64,000 nucleotides of DNA. Origin: SAR116 cluster alpha proteobacterium HIMB100 (GTDB taxonomy: Bacteria; Pseudomonadota; Alphaproteobacteria; Puniceispirillales; Puniceispirillaceae). The notes beneath the pieces are model-generated. The model was not told the DNA's origin and ran no database searches. It was given only the letters and a program-made list of their open reading frames with translations. The DNA is taken from the NCBI GenBank assembly GCA_000238815.2, contig AFXB01000006.1, forward strand, positions 124,001 to 188,000, in the 5' to 3' direction. Every line of letters starts with the position of its first letter. Position 1 is the first letter of the stretch. A program made the position numbers and the translations under genes. Below are positions 26,631-36,078 of this stretch, one piece after another.

Positions 26631-28085
26631 ATGCGTCATAATCTGCAAATGCCAAACGACCAAACATCTCCGGCAACGAATGCCCCTTATCTTTCGGTTG
26701 AAGAGCTGAGCCAAGCGGTGAAACGAACCGTGGAAACAGCCTTTGATTATGTTCGGGTCAGAGGCGAGATTTCACAGCCGCGGACCCCTGCATCAGGCCA
26801 TATCTATCTGACGCTCAAAGATGACCGGAATGCGCTATCAGCTGTTATTTGGAAAGGGACTGCTCAGCGCCTTTCCGTGCAGCCAGAAGAAGGGCTTGAT
26901 GTCATTTGTACTGGCAAAATGACGACCTTTGGTGGACAGTCCCGTTACCAGCTTGTGGTGAATGACATAGAGGTTGCCGGCGAAGGTGCGTTGTTAAAGC
27001 AGTTGGAAGACAGGCGGCGCAGGCTGGCGGCAGAAGGGCTGTTTGACAATGCACGCAAACAGCAAATTCCTGCCATGCCTGCTACAATTGGTGTGGTCAC
27101 CAGCCCCACCGGTGCGGTTATTCGCGATATTCTGCATCGGATTTCTGAACGGTTCCCCACCCATATTCTGGTTTGGGGTGTTAATGTTCAAGGGATTGGA
27201 TCAGCAGATCAGATTGCCGCGGCCATTAACGGGTTTAACGCTTTGCCCAAAGACGGGCCTGTACCCAAACCAGATCTTTTGATTGTTGCGCGCGGCGGTG
27301 GGTCACTTGAAGATCTCTGGTCGTTCAATGAAGAAATCGTGGTACGCGCTGCTGCTGCCTCGTCGATACCGCTGATCTCGGCTGTGGGTCATGAAACAGA
27401 TACCACCCTGATTGATTTTGCAGCTGATGTGCGGGCGCCGACACCAACGGCTGCTGCTGAATTTGCGACCCCTGTTTCAGCTGAGCTTCAGGCGCGCCTG
27501 AGCGAGACAGATGCCCGGTTGCGCCGTGCCGTGAGGAACAGGCTGAGCGTGGCAGAACAGGCCATAAAGGCGGCAGAACGGGGCTTGCTACATCCTGAGG
27601 ATCATATTGGCCGGTTATCACAATCTGTTGATTTGGCGGCCACACGCATAGATACCAGCATATATCGTCGTCTTGACCGGCTTCAGTTGCGGCTGGCGGC
27701 GGTCACCGACCGGCTTGTCTCTCCTGAACAGCAAGTCACATCCGTTGCGCAATCTGTCAGCTTGTTAGAGCGGCGTCTGGACCACAGCTTGTCAGCCGTT
27801 ATGGAACGTGCAGCTCACCGGCTGATTCAGTCGGAACGGCTGCTGGAAGCCAATTCTTATCAGCGAGTTCTAGATAGAGGATTTGCTTTGATCACAGATG
27901 AAGCTGGGAAAGCCGTGAAGACCAGCGCATCTGCTCTGCCCCAATCCAAAGTTGTGATTAGGTTTGCTGATGATGAACGCCTAGCGCAGCTGGATCCCGA
28001 TGCCCCCCCTTCACCCATGCGCAAAGCCAAGAGCAGTCAGAAACCAGCCTCTTCTTCTGCCACAACTCAAGAAGAGCTATTCTGA
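26631..28085 (+). CDS. xseA: Exodeoxyribonuclease VII large subunit
   Basis: Large subunit of the single-strand-specific nuclease ExoVII. 484 residues: an N-terminal OB-fold (VRVRGEISQPRTPASGHIYLTLKD), the catalytic core with VVTSPTGAVIRDIL and RGGGSLEDLWSFN, the GHETDTTLIDFAADVRAPTPTAAAE segment (given as family hallmark), and a coiled-coil C-terminus. The start may be the ATG at 26631 or at 26649; neither has a clear binding site. Its end overlaps the convergent acyltransferase gene by nine bases. The small subunit xseB is not in the window. Confidence 0.95.
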   Translation: MRHNLQMPNDQTSPATNAPYLSVEELSQAVKRTVETAFDYVRVRGEISQPRTPASGHIYLTLKDDRNALSAVIWKGTAQRLSVQPEEGLDVICTGKMTTFGGQSRYQLVVNDIEVAGEGALLKQLEDRRRRLAAEGLFDNARKQQIPAMPATIGVVTSPTGAVIRDILHRISERFPTHILVWGVNVQGIGSADQIAAAINGFNALPKDGPVPKPDLLIVARGGGSLEDLWSFNEEIVVRAAAASSIPLISAVGHETDTTLIDFAADVRAPTPTAAAEFATPVSAELQARLSETDARLRRAVRNRLSVAEQAIKAAERGLLHPEDHIGRLSQSVDLAATRIDTSIYRRLDRLQLRLAAVTDRLVSPEQQVTSVAQSVSLLERRLDHSLSAVMERAAHRLIQSERLLEANSYQRVLDRGFALITDEAGKAVKTSASALPQSKVVIRFADDERLAQLDPDAPPSPMRKAKSSQKPASSSATTQEELF

Positions 28086-28988
28086 GCGCTGTACAGGAAG
28101 GGTTTTGCCCCAGCGCCTGTGGGGCCAGAGCCACTGGCCAGGATATTGTGTGATCCAGTCTTCAAACTGCTGATTCAGCTCTGTTGCAATGGCAAGGCAA
28201 GCAGCCTTATCAGCGTTTTTTGGCACATATCGGGGCGCAGATAATTTCACTTTGATCTGGCAGCCAGATGTGCGGATAGTCTGGGCCATGAATATAGGTT
28301 TACCCGTCTTCGCGGCCAATTTAATATGGGCAATTGCGGTCTGGGCGGGATAGCCAAAAAAGGGGACAGTTTCACCTTCTCTCAATTGCTGGTCAGCTAG
28401 GATCAACATAAATCCGCCCTTGCGCAAGGTTGACACCATACCAATGGCGGCCTGTCGTCCTTTTTCATAAATATCTGCTTCAGCAGACCGCGCCCGCCGT
28501 TTCAGCAACACCGATACATAAGGGTTGTTTAACGGCCGATAAATCAATCCGGTTTGAACAGCTGAGGCGGGTCCCAGCATCGATAGGGCTTCCCAGTTCC
28601 CTAAATGCGCACCAATGACAAACCCGCCCTGATGCCCTTCTAAATTTTGCAAGCCTTCAAACTGAATATAGCCTTTATCCAGCATTTGTCTGGTTTTGAT
28701 AAATTCAGCCGTGGTCCGGCCTAGATTATCCCACATTTCGGTCAGCCAGATCTGTTTATCTGATTGCCGAGGATCGGGAAAAGCCAGATTTATCTGGGCT
28801 GCTGCCCGCTTGTGCCAAGAGGTCAGCGGGCCCAGCCAGACAAATAATCTGCCTAAGCAGTAGCTGGCTAACCCGACAGGCAGCACCGCCAAAAGTCCAA
28901 AAAGAAGGGCTACAATAAGCGCTTCAAAAGGCCAGATCAGGGTTGTGTAAATGAATTTGAGCCAGCCTGGCCGATAGGACATTGACAT
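28077..28988 (-). CDS. Lipid A biosynthesis lauroyl acyltransferase-like (LpxL/HtrB family)
   Basis: Membrane-anchored acyltransferase adding a secondary acyl chain to Kdo-lipid A or a related glycolipid. 303 residues with an N-terminal hydrophobic helix. The HX4(D/E) catalytic motif is GAHLGNWE. It is the last gene of an LPS run on this strand. The lpxK stop and this ATG share one base (TGATG). Confidence 0.9.
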   Translation of the reverse strand: MSMSYRPGWLKFIYTTLIWPFEALIVALLFGLLAVLPVGLASYCLGRLFVWLGPLTSWHKRAAAQINLAFPDPRQSDKQIWLTEMWDNLGRTTAEFIKTRQMLDKGYIQFEGLQNLEGHQGGFVIGAHLGNWEALSMLGPASAVQTGLIYRPLNNPYVSVLLKRRARSAEADIYEKGRQAAIGMVSTLRKGGFMLILADQQLREGETVPFFGYPAQTAIAHIKLAAKTGKPIFMAQTIRTSGCQIKVKLSAPRYVPKNADKAACLAIATELNQQFEDWITQYPGQWLWPHRRWGKTLPVQRSE

Positions 28989-29983
28989 CAGGACAGCCTC
29001 TCGGTCAAAGCTGCGCTGAGAAGTGTGATAAGCTGTGTTTTATGTGTTGGCGAAATCCGGAAAGAGACAGGCAGGGCCAAGATACGAACCCGCCATTCAG
29101 GGGGGAGGCGGACCCAGTCCTTATGGGTTGTGACCAGCTCTGCTCCGGCATGTAACGCTTCTTGATGCAGCCGCGATAAATCAGCCTCAGAATAGCTATG
29201 ATGATCAGCAAATGACAGCTCGCGGACCAGCTCGGCTCCGGTTTGTTTCAGCGTCGTGAAAAACCGTTGGGGACGGCCAATACCCGCAAAGCCAATCAGC
29301 CGCTTTCCTTTCAGCGTTTTTGCAATTTTCTGGTCTGGGTGAAGCTGGCCCTCAAACACCGGAAGGTCTTTTGAGAACAGCTCTTTAAGCCCGGTCTCAT
29401 CCTGACCATTAAGAATCACAGCGTCAGCCCTTTTAAGGCCGCTGGATACAGGTTCACGTAAAGGGCCAGCAGGCAAAATTCGCTGATTGCCCAGCCCTGT
29501 CTGTCCATCAAACACCGAAATAATCATATCTTTGGTCAGCCACGGATTTTGCATACCATCATCCATGATGATCACGTCAAATTTACCTTGTGCCGCGATA
29601 AATTTGGCCCCTCTTATCCTGTCTGCGCTGACACAGACATCATTGGTCAGGGCAAGCATAACCGCTTCATCGCCAATATCGGTCGAGGTGTGAACTGATG
29701 GAGCTGCGAATACCGGTCCTGTTTCACGTCCTTTATAGCCCCGCATTAGGATACATGGCCTGTATCCCTGTTCCTTGGCTATCCGGCAGAGTAAAGCTGT
29801 CACCGGAGTTTTGCCTGTGCCGCCAATAGAAATATTGCCGACACAAATTACCGGCAATTCAGCCGTTTCGGGCCGGGCAAAGGCGGTTCTGATGTGGCTG
29901 GCCAACATCCATAACGCGCTCACCGGTAACAGCGCAGAGGATATCAGGTTTCTTTCTGTCCAAAATTTCGGAGCGATCATCAT
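28988..29983 (-). CDS. lpxK: Tetraacyldisaccharide 4'-kinase
   Basis: Phosphorylates the 4' position of the lipid A disaccharide precursor at the inner membrane. 331 residues. The family P-loop is GNISIGGTGKTPV, followed by DDGMQN with catalytic acidic residues and RILPAGPLREP. N-terminal hydrophobic segment present. Placed between waaA and the LpxL-like gene, as expected for an LPS operon. Confidence 0.96.
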   Translation of the reverse strand: MMIAPKFWTERNLISSALLPVSALWMLASHIRTAFARPETAELPVICVGNISIGGTGKTPVTALLCRIAKEQGYRPCILMRGYKGRETGPVFAAPSVHTSTDIGDEAVMLALTNDVCVSADRIRGAKFIAAQGKFDVIIMDDGMQNPWLTKDMIISVFDGQTGLGNQRILPAGPLREPVSSGLKRADAVILNGQDETGLKELFSKDLPVFEGQLHPDQKIAKTLKGKRLIGFAGIGRPQRFFTTLKQTGAELVRELSFADHHSYSEADLSRLHQEALHAGAELVTTHKDWVRLPPEWRVRILALPVSFRISPTHKTQLITLLSAALTERLS

Positions 29984-30025
29984 CAGTTGTCAGCGCATTC
30001 ACTATTTATCTGTCTCTGGCCCGTA

Positions 30026-31315
30026 TCACCGCAGGGCATTTAAGATTAACTGTGCCGTCTTTGCTGGCCGTTCACAAGCCTCTGTCACATAGGCATCGGC
30101 CTTGCTCAGAATTGTCTGGTTAAGTATTTTCTCACCTGATTTCAATTTCTCCAGCCATGCGGTCAAAAGCTGGCATAGCTTATCTGCGTCTGATGCGGTC
30201 ACTGATTGGCCAATTGCGTGAAGTGTATCAAATTCCGCCTGATTTTTAAACTGTGACGGGCCGGTAATTACAGGCTTGCCAAGGGCTGCGATTTCCAGCG
30301 GGTTGTGTCCACCCTTTGGGGCAAAGGAACCACCTAAGATGACAATATCAGATGCGGTGATCAAACTTCCCATTTCGCCTAAGCTGTCAGCCAGAAAAAT
30401 GTGATCATCTGGCTGTGGGGCTGCGGTGTGACTGCGTCTTTTTGCTGAGGGGATTAAGCGCGCTATATCATCGCCGCGTTCACGGTGCCGGGGCGCGATC
30501 ACCAGCAGATGTGCATAACCTGCTGCTGTCAGATCCCGGCTTGTGTTCACTATCAGCTCTTCTTCTGGTTCATGTGTTGACGCTGCCAACAGAACAGGCC
30601 GGTCTGCCGCTGCAGTGCTCAGCGCGGAAAGAAAGTCACAATCCACAGACAGACTCGCCGGGCTTAGCTTTAATGATCCAATTGCCTTGATCTGCGACAG
30701 GCAGCCATCCTTGGCTTGGCACAATTCTCTAAATTTTTGGCTTTGTGTCTGATCAACAGTGCAGATCAGCTGTGCCGAGCCAAAAAGTTGGGCAGCCAGT
30801 TCCGGTCTTTTTTTCCAGTTCATAAAGGCATTATCAGATAGCTGAGAAGAAGCAAAGGTTACGGGAATGCCGCTTTGTGCTGTCTGAATGATCAGATTTG
30901 GCCAGAAATCAGATTCTAAAAACACAGCTGCATCTGGCTGCCAGAATGCCAGGAAACGTGCGACACATGACGGATCATCAAGCGGCTGATAACAGCTAAG
31001 ACAGCGGTCTGGTTGGATTTGCTCAAGCCGGTTCAACGCAGCCACCGTGTTTGTTGTGATCAGAATATGACAGGAGGGGTGTTGATCAAGACAGGCTTTT
31101 GCCAAGCTGATGGCTGCTGCCGTTTCACCGACAGACACCGCATGCAGCCAAATCAGAATACCCTTTGGCCGGGGCTGTTGCCAGCCTGCTCCAAGCCGCT
31201 CTTTGCGTCTGCTTCTGTCTTCTTTCCCGCGCAGGCTGCGCCAGTTCAGATATAGTGGCAGCACAGGCCGCAGACATGCCCAGAGACGGTTATAACTGCT
31301 CAGGCTGCTGATCAT
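30026..31315 (-). CDS. waaA: 3-deoxy-D-manno-octulosonic acid transferase (Kdo transferase)
   Basis: Glycosyltransferase attaching Kdo to lipid A. 429 residues. N-terminal anchor followed by WLHAVSVGE, TTNTVAA, FLESDFWPNLI, and in the C-terminal half a GSFAPKGGHNPLEIAALGKPVITGP-type sugar-nucleotide site. It overlaps the upstream DUF374 gene by four bases. Confidence 0.96.
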   Translation of the reverse strand: MISSLSSYNRLWACLRPVLPLYLNWRSLRGKEDRSRRKERLGAGWQQPRPKGILIWLHAVSVGETAAAISLAKACLDQHPSCHILITTNTVAALNRLEQIQPDRCLSCYQPLDDPSCVARFLAFWQPDAAVFLESDFWPNLIIQTAQSGIPVTFASSQLSDNAFMNWKKRPELAAQLFGSAQLICTVDQTQSQKFRELCQAKDGCLSQIKAIGSLKLSPASLSVDCDFLSALSTAAADRPVLLAASTHEPEEELIVNTSRDLTAAGYAHLLVIAPRHRERGDDIARLIPSAKRRSHTAAPQPDDHIFLADSLGEMGSLITASDIVILGGSFAPKGGHNPLEIAALGKPVITGPSQFKNQAEFDTLHAIGQSVTASDADKLCQLLTAWLEKLKSGEKILNQTILSKADAYVTEACERPAKTAQLILNALR

Positions 31316-31986
31316 CTGTTCTGTTCCTCGATGATTTTCTGGTCCAGCGTTTTGACCAGTTCATTGAGACGGCCCTCGATCATCAAACGTTGTTGTTCTA
31401 ATCCGGCCTTCGACTTTGTTCGGGGCAGGTCAATTGGCTCTGACCAGGTGCAGAAAACGGGGCTGAGGGGTTTCGGGAAGCGCATTTTATCCCAACTTTT
31501 CGCGCGCCAGCATCTTTGTGCTGACCAGGCGACCAGGGTGATCTGAGCGCCGGTTAGCTGGGCCAGGCTTACAGGTCCCATTGACATTTGTCTTGCCGGC
31601 CCGCGCGGCCCGTCAGGGGTGATTACGGCTGAACGCCCTGCTTTTATCTGCGCTACCATTTGGCGCAGTCCTGATAGGGCATTTCGGTTGCTGCTGCCCC
31701 AGATTGGTTTCAGGCCGAATAAACGTGATGCCCCTGCCAGAACCCGCCCGTCTGGATGGGGTGATTGCAAAGCAGAACAGCCTGCTGGCAAGACCGGACT
31801 CATCACAAATAGATGTTCATGCCAGAACACAATGATTTCAGGCTTGCCGCTGTTCAGGCGTTTCTGCAGTTCGGCACGGCCTGTATGGCGCCATCTTAAA
31901 CTTGCGACCAAACTGCCCATGATCGCTGCCAGTGTCACGCTGAGCAAAAAAGAACCAGCAGAGGATCGGATCAGACGTTTCAACAT
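31312..31986 (-). CDS. DUF374 family lysophospholipid acyltransferase-like protein
   Basis: From the ATG at 31986 (224 residues) it begins with a hydrophobic anchor, then FWHEHLFVMSP and TPDGPRGPARQMSMG, the hallmark of DUF374 proteins, which resemble PlsC-type acyltransferases. An upstream start at 32061 would prefix 25 residues ahead of the anchor and is less likely. It sits directly before waaA in many alphaproteobacteria, as here with an ATGA overlap, implying a role in lipid A or LPS assembly. No member function is established that I can name. Confidence 0.85.
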   Translation of the reverse strand: MLKRLIRSSAGSFLLSVTLAAIMGSLVASLRWRHTGRAELQKRLNSGKPEIIVFWHEHLFVMSPVLPAGCSALQSPHPDGRVLAGASRLFGLKPIWGSSNRNALSGLRQMVAQIKAGRSAVITPDGPRGPARQMSMGPVSLAQLTGAQITLVAWSAQRCWRAKSWDKMRFPKPLSPVFCTWSEPIDLPRTKSKAGLEQQRLMIEGRLNELVKTLDQKIIEEQNR

Positions 31987-32198
31987 GGCGTTCAGGAATT
32001 TTGGCCTTTGGGTAAGAAAAGAAAAACGACGCGTGTGACCAGAACAAGACCGAACTGACAAGCTAGATACCGTGCCGGATTCACGCTACAGCCTAAACAG
32101 AACAAAGCTTTATGTCTATACAGCCAGATGGGCCGCATGCTAGACACAAGATATGAAGACAGCTCTGCCGATTTCAACGCGCAATAAGGACGCCTGTT

Positions 32199-33971
32199 TT
32201 GTTCAGCAGCGATGATAAAGTCATTGTCAGGCGACTTTGGCGTGACTGGGTTCTGTGCTACAGATCGCGGCTTGTGCTGATATTCGCGCTGATGGTTCTT
32301 GTTGCGGCAACAGGCGGGGCTTATCCTGCCTTAATCAGACATGTTTTTGATGTTCTGGCTGGTGGTGCGGAAACCGCCACCGCGTCAGCCGGGCTTATTC
32401 GCCTTGATGATCCGTTTGTTCTGATTCCCTTGGCGATTATCTTGCTGTCTTCTGTTAAAGCCGCAGCGATGTATTTTCAGGTTCTGACCGTAAATTCTTT
32501 GGCGCTGAAGATCACCACAGATATTCAAAAAGCAATGGCGCATCGACTTATCGATGCTGATCTTGCCACAGTTACCGCAGAACCGGCCGGGGCGTTCATC
32601 TCTCGGATTATGAATGATCTCAATCTCGTCAGGGAAGCGTTTGTCAGGCTGGCCAATAATTTGGTCAGGGATGTGCTGACAATTTTTGTGATGGTCGGGG
32701 TGATGTTCTGGTTCAGCTGGCTGCTCTCTATTCTTGTTCTGGCGGTTTATCCGTTGGCGATGCGACCGATTATTAAAATCGGCAATCGTCAGCGCAAAGC
32801 CTCTGGCGAGCTGCAGGTGCATATGGAAACGGTAACTTCACTGCTTGCTGAGATTTTGCAAGGGGTCCGGATGGTAAAGGCCTATCAGTTGGAAACAGCG
32901 GAAAAAACCAGAAGCGCGACAGCTTTTGATGGCTTATACAGCCGGCTGGTGCATTTGTTGGCAGGGCGCGCCCGGATTGACCCAATCTTAGAAGTATTGG
33001 GCGGATTTGCCGTGGCTGGTGTCATCGGTGTCGCCGCCTGGCAGGTGGCAAACGGCCAGCTGCAGGTTGGCGATGTGGCTGGCTTCATCACAGCCCTGTT
33101 GATGCTGGTCCAGCCCGTCCGGGCATTAGGCACGCTGAATGCGGTGACCCAGGAAGGGCTGGCGGCCACCAGCCGGGTATTCGCGCTTCTGGATCAAAAA
33201 GCGCGCATCACAGATCCAAAGACACCTAAAATCATCGAAAAGGTTGAGGGGAAAATCACCTTTGAAGGGGTTGGCTTTGCCTATCAGGACGCATCTATTC
33301 TCAGCGATGTTGCTTTTACCGTTGCGCCTGGCCAGACCATCGCACTGGTGGGGCCGAGCGGCAGCGGAAAATCAACAATCATCAATCTTTTGCCCCGTTT
33401 TTATGATCCCACAACAGGACAAATAACAATTGATGGCACGCCGATTTCTGATTTGTCTGTATCCGGATTACGGCGCCATATTGCGCTGGTATCTCAGGAA
33501 GCTGTTTTGTTTGATGATACGGTTGCCGCGAATATTCGTTTTGGCCAGAAAGACGCAACAGATGATGAGGTGGTCGCCGCCGCCAAGGCCGCAGCAGCTG
33601 ACGCGTTTATTCAGCAATTACCGCAAGGATATAATACTTATGTTGGGGCGACCGGAAACAAATTGTCCGGCGGCCAGCGTCAGCGTGTAGCCATTGCCCG
33701 GGCGATGCTGAAAGATGCGCCGATATTGCTGCTTGATGAGGCGACCAGTGCGCTTGATGCGCAGTCAGAACAGCTGGTCCAGGAGGCGCTGGACAGGTTG
33801 TCAGCCGGCCGGACTACAATCGTGGTCGCACATCGACTGGCGACAATACAAAAGGCTGACAAGATTTTAGTTCTTGACAAAGGCCAGATTATCGAGGCTG
33901 GCACGCACCAGACCTTGCTGCAAAAAAAGGGGCTTTACGCTCATCTATGCGCGTTACAGTCATTTTCCTGA
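32199..33971 (+). CDS. MsbA-like lipid ABC exporter (half-transporter)
   Basis: 590-residue half-transporter: an N-terminal six-helix exporter domain, then an ATPase domain with Walker A GPSGSGKST, LSGGQRQR and ILLLDEATSALD. The length and the position opposite the waaA/lpxK run suggest lipid A flipping (MsbA role), but family membership alone cannot exclude other lipids. The start is TTG at 32199 with AAGGA nine bases upstream. Confidence 0.88.
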   Translation: MFSSDDKVIVRRLWRDWVLCYRSRLVLIFALMVLVAATGGAYPALIRHVFDVLAGGAETATASAGLIRLDDPFVLIPLAIILLSSVKAAAMYFQVLTVNSLALKITTDIQKAMAHRLIDADLATVTAEPAGAFISRIMNDLNLVREAFVRLANNLVRDVLTIFVMVGVMFWFSWLLSILVLAVYPLAMRPIIKIGNRQRKASGELQVHMETVTSLLAEILQGVRMVKAYQLETAEKTRSATAFDGLYSRLVHLLAGRARIDPILEVLGGFAVAGVIGVAAWQVANGQLQVGDVAGFITALLMLVQPVRALGTLNAVTQEGLAATSRVFALLDQKARITDPKTPKIIEKVEGKITFEGVGFAYQDASILSDVAFTVAPGQTIALVGPSGSGKSTIINLLPRFYDPTTGQITIDGTPISDLSVSGLRRHIALVSQEAVLFDDTVAANIRFGQKDATDDEVVAAAKAAAADAFIQQLPQGYNTYVGATGNKLSGGQRQRVAIARAMLKDAPILLLDEATSALDAQSEQLVQEALDRLSAGRTTIVVAHRLATIQKADKILVLDKGQIIEAGTHQTLLQKKGLYAHLCALQSFS

Positions 33972-33980
33972 TTGCGCATA

Positions 33981-34658
33981 TTATTCGCGTCTCAGGAATT
34001 GATCTGTCAGTCGGTCTGCCCAGGATGAAGACAGAAATTCTGCCTGTAATTGCTCTGGGTCATAGACTTCTTCAACCCAGTCAAAAAATGCCATGCCTTT
34101 TTCTTCATAAGGCGCATAAGCAGCCAGAAATGCATCCAGCAAGCCTGTCTTGGCCTGCTTGACATGAAGATAGCGGAAGGAGAGCTGTTTGGCAGCCTCG
34201 GCTACAGGTCTGCCTTTATGGATCAACAGATATAACGCTGACATCAGCCCGGCCCGGTCTGCCCCAGACTTGCAATGCAGCAAGGTAGGCCCGTCAAGGC
34301 GGTCAAATAAGGCCTTTGTATCATACAGCATCTGCTTGTCCGGTGCGGCCCGGGAGCGGGCAGTAAAATCAACCAAATCCAAGCCATGGCGTGCACAAGC
34401 CTCAGCCTCCAGCCGCCAGCCCCCGTCTGAACGGGCCCCGCGTAGATTTACGATGGTGCGGATACCCAGCTTTGCTGCCTGTTCAACCCGTCCAGGGGTT
34501 GGCTGGTTGCTGCGCCACATATCTTCATCTATCTGATGCAGATTATGCCACCAGAGCCGCAAAACCCCATGATCCTTTGCCATCAGCTCTACCCAGTCGC
34601 GCATTCCCCGCCGCCCATGAGCAGGCGCGAATGTTGAAGAGCGTGATGAGGATGTCAT
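33981..34658 (-). CDS. Dual-specificity/tyrosine phosphatase-like protein
   Basis: 225-residue cytosolic protein with a CX5R phosphatase signature: HCKSGADRAG, with C129 nucleophile and R135. It is preceded by GIRTIVNLRGARSDG and GPTLLHCK, the arrangement in the bacterial DSP/Siw14-like group. Substrate unknown; it could be a phosphoprotein, inositol phosphate or lipid phosphate. It lies three bases after pmbA on the same strand, so the two are probably co-transcribed. Confidence 0.82.
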   Translation of the reverse strand: MTSSSRSSTFAPAHGRRGMRDWVELMAKDHGVLRLWWHNLHQIDEDMWRSNQPTPGRVEQAAKLGIRTIVNLRGARSDGGWRLEAEACARHGLDLVDFTARSRAAPDKQMLYDTKALFDRLDGPTLLHCKSGADRAGLMSALYLLIHKGRPVAEAAKQLSFRYLHVKQAKTGLLDAFLAAYAPYEEKGMAFFDWVEEVYDPEQLQAEFLSSSWADRLTDQFLRRE

Positions 34659-34661
34659 GGT

Positions 34662-35999
34662 TCAGCTTCCAGCAACCATCATCTGTTTTACAAAGACAGA
34701 CGGCGCCGCAATCGATTGAGTCAATTCTAGATCATCTGCGGGCATCATATCTGTGAAGATATCTTTCAGGTTGCCTGCAATGGTAGCCTCGGTTGCTGGC
34801 CAGGTGATCTGGCCATTTTCGATCCAAAAGCCAGACGCACCGCGGCTGTAATCACCAGTGGTCAGGCTGACAGAACTGCCCATCAATTCGGTGATATAAA
34901 ACCCTTGGTCAATATCAGCAATCATGTCATCAAGTGTCGTTTCTCCTTCTTCCATGATGAAGTTGGAGACAGACGGGCTGGGTGGTCCAGACAGAGATCG
35001 GCTGGCATTTCCGGTAGGGCTGAGGCCGAGCTGGGCGGCTGTGGCCAGGTCAAGTAACCAGCCCTGCAGACAACCATTTTTGACCAGATAGCGCTTTTGG
35101 ACAGGCAATGTTTCCCCGTCAAACAGGCGTGAGCCCATCCCGCGCGGCAACAAAGGGTTGTCCAGCAGCCTGACCGATGCATTAGCGATTTGCTCGCCCA
35201 TTTTGTCTTTCAAAAAGCTGGTGCCCCGGGCAATGGCAGCACCATTAATCGCACTGGCGACATGCCCTGCAAGAGAGCGCGAAACACGCTTGTCATAAAT
35301 CACTGGAAAGGTGCCGGTCTGTGGTTTGCGGCCACCCAACCGGGCAAGCGTGCGTGTCGCAGCACTGCGGCCAACCACTTCCGGCTTATCCAGATTCTCG
35401 GCAAATACTGCGGAGCTGTAATCATAGTCGCGTTCCATCTGACCGTCTTTTTCAGCCAGAACGACAGCTGAGAAACCAAAGCTGGATCGTTTATATGAGG
35501 CGTTAAAACCTGTGCTCGTTCCGATTAACACCTCGCTTGAGCCTGATGATGCAGATGCGCCATCCGAATTGCTGATGCCTGCCTGACTGAGAGCAGCCTC
35601 TTCACAAGCCAGCGCAATTTCGGTCAGCTGTTCTGTGCTGAAGCTGGTATCATCAAACAGCTCAATATCTGGAAATGATTTGGCCTGCTCTTCGGCTGTT
35701 GCCAGCCGCGCATAGGGATCTTCAGGGGCATGTTTGGCCATAGCCACAGCCCGTTCAGCTAGCTTTGTGATATTTTCATCATCAAGCTGACCAGATGAAA
35801 TGGTGGCGCTCTTCTGGCCAACAAATACGCGCATCCCCATTTGGTAGTCTTCTGCACGTTCTGCAGATTCAACCTTGCCAAGGCGCACCTGAACATCCAG
35901 TCCGCCGCCTTTGATGAAACTGACATCTGCCCCATCAGCACCGGCCTGTTTCGCCGCGCTGAGGGCTTTTTCGATAATATCTTGATCCTGTTTTGACAT
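34662..35999 (-). CDS. pmbA: TldE/PmbA-type metalloprotease subunit
   Basis: Subunit of the TldD-TldE protease. 445 residues, with the family segments VRLGKVESAERAEDY, GMRVFVG, GGRKPQTGTFPVIYD, and SPTGNASRSLSGPPSPSVSNF. As expected for the E subunit, it has no HExxxH; the catalytic partner TldD is encoded at 42317-43756. TldD/E process ribosomal peptides such as microcin B17 and degrade CcdA in E. coli; the general role in other bacteria is unclear. Confidence 0.93.
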   Translation of the reverse strand: MSKQDQDIIEKALSAAKQAGADGADVSFIKGGGLDVQVRLGKVESAERAEDYQMGMRVFVGQKSATISSGQLDDENITKLAERAVAMAKHAPEDPYARLATAEEQAKSFPDIELFDDTSFSTEQLTEIALACEEAALSQAGISNSDGASASSGSSEVLIGTSTGFNASYKRSSFGFSAVVLAEKDGQMERDYDYSSAVFAENLDKPEVVGRSAATRTLARLGGRKPQTGTFPVIYDKRVSRSLAGHVASAINGAAIARGTSFLKDKMGEQIANASVRLLDNPLLPRGMGSRLFDGETLPVQKRYLVKNGCLQGWLLDLATAAQLGLSPTGNASRSLSGPPSPSVSNFIMEEGETTLDDMIADIDQGFYITELMGSSVSLTTGDYSRGASGFWIENGQITWPATEATIAGNLKDIFTDMMPADDLELTQSIAAPSVFVKQMMVAGS

Positions 36000-36078
36000 A
36001 CATCATGACATAGTACGTCGCCGCAGCTGATGCAACAGCTTGCAATTGAGAAAGTGTCAGTTTATCTAGAAAAGCATA

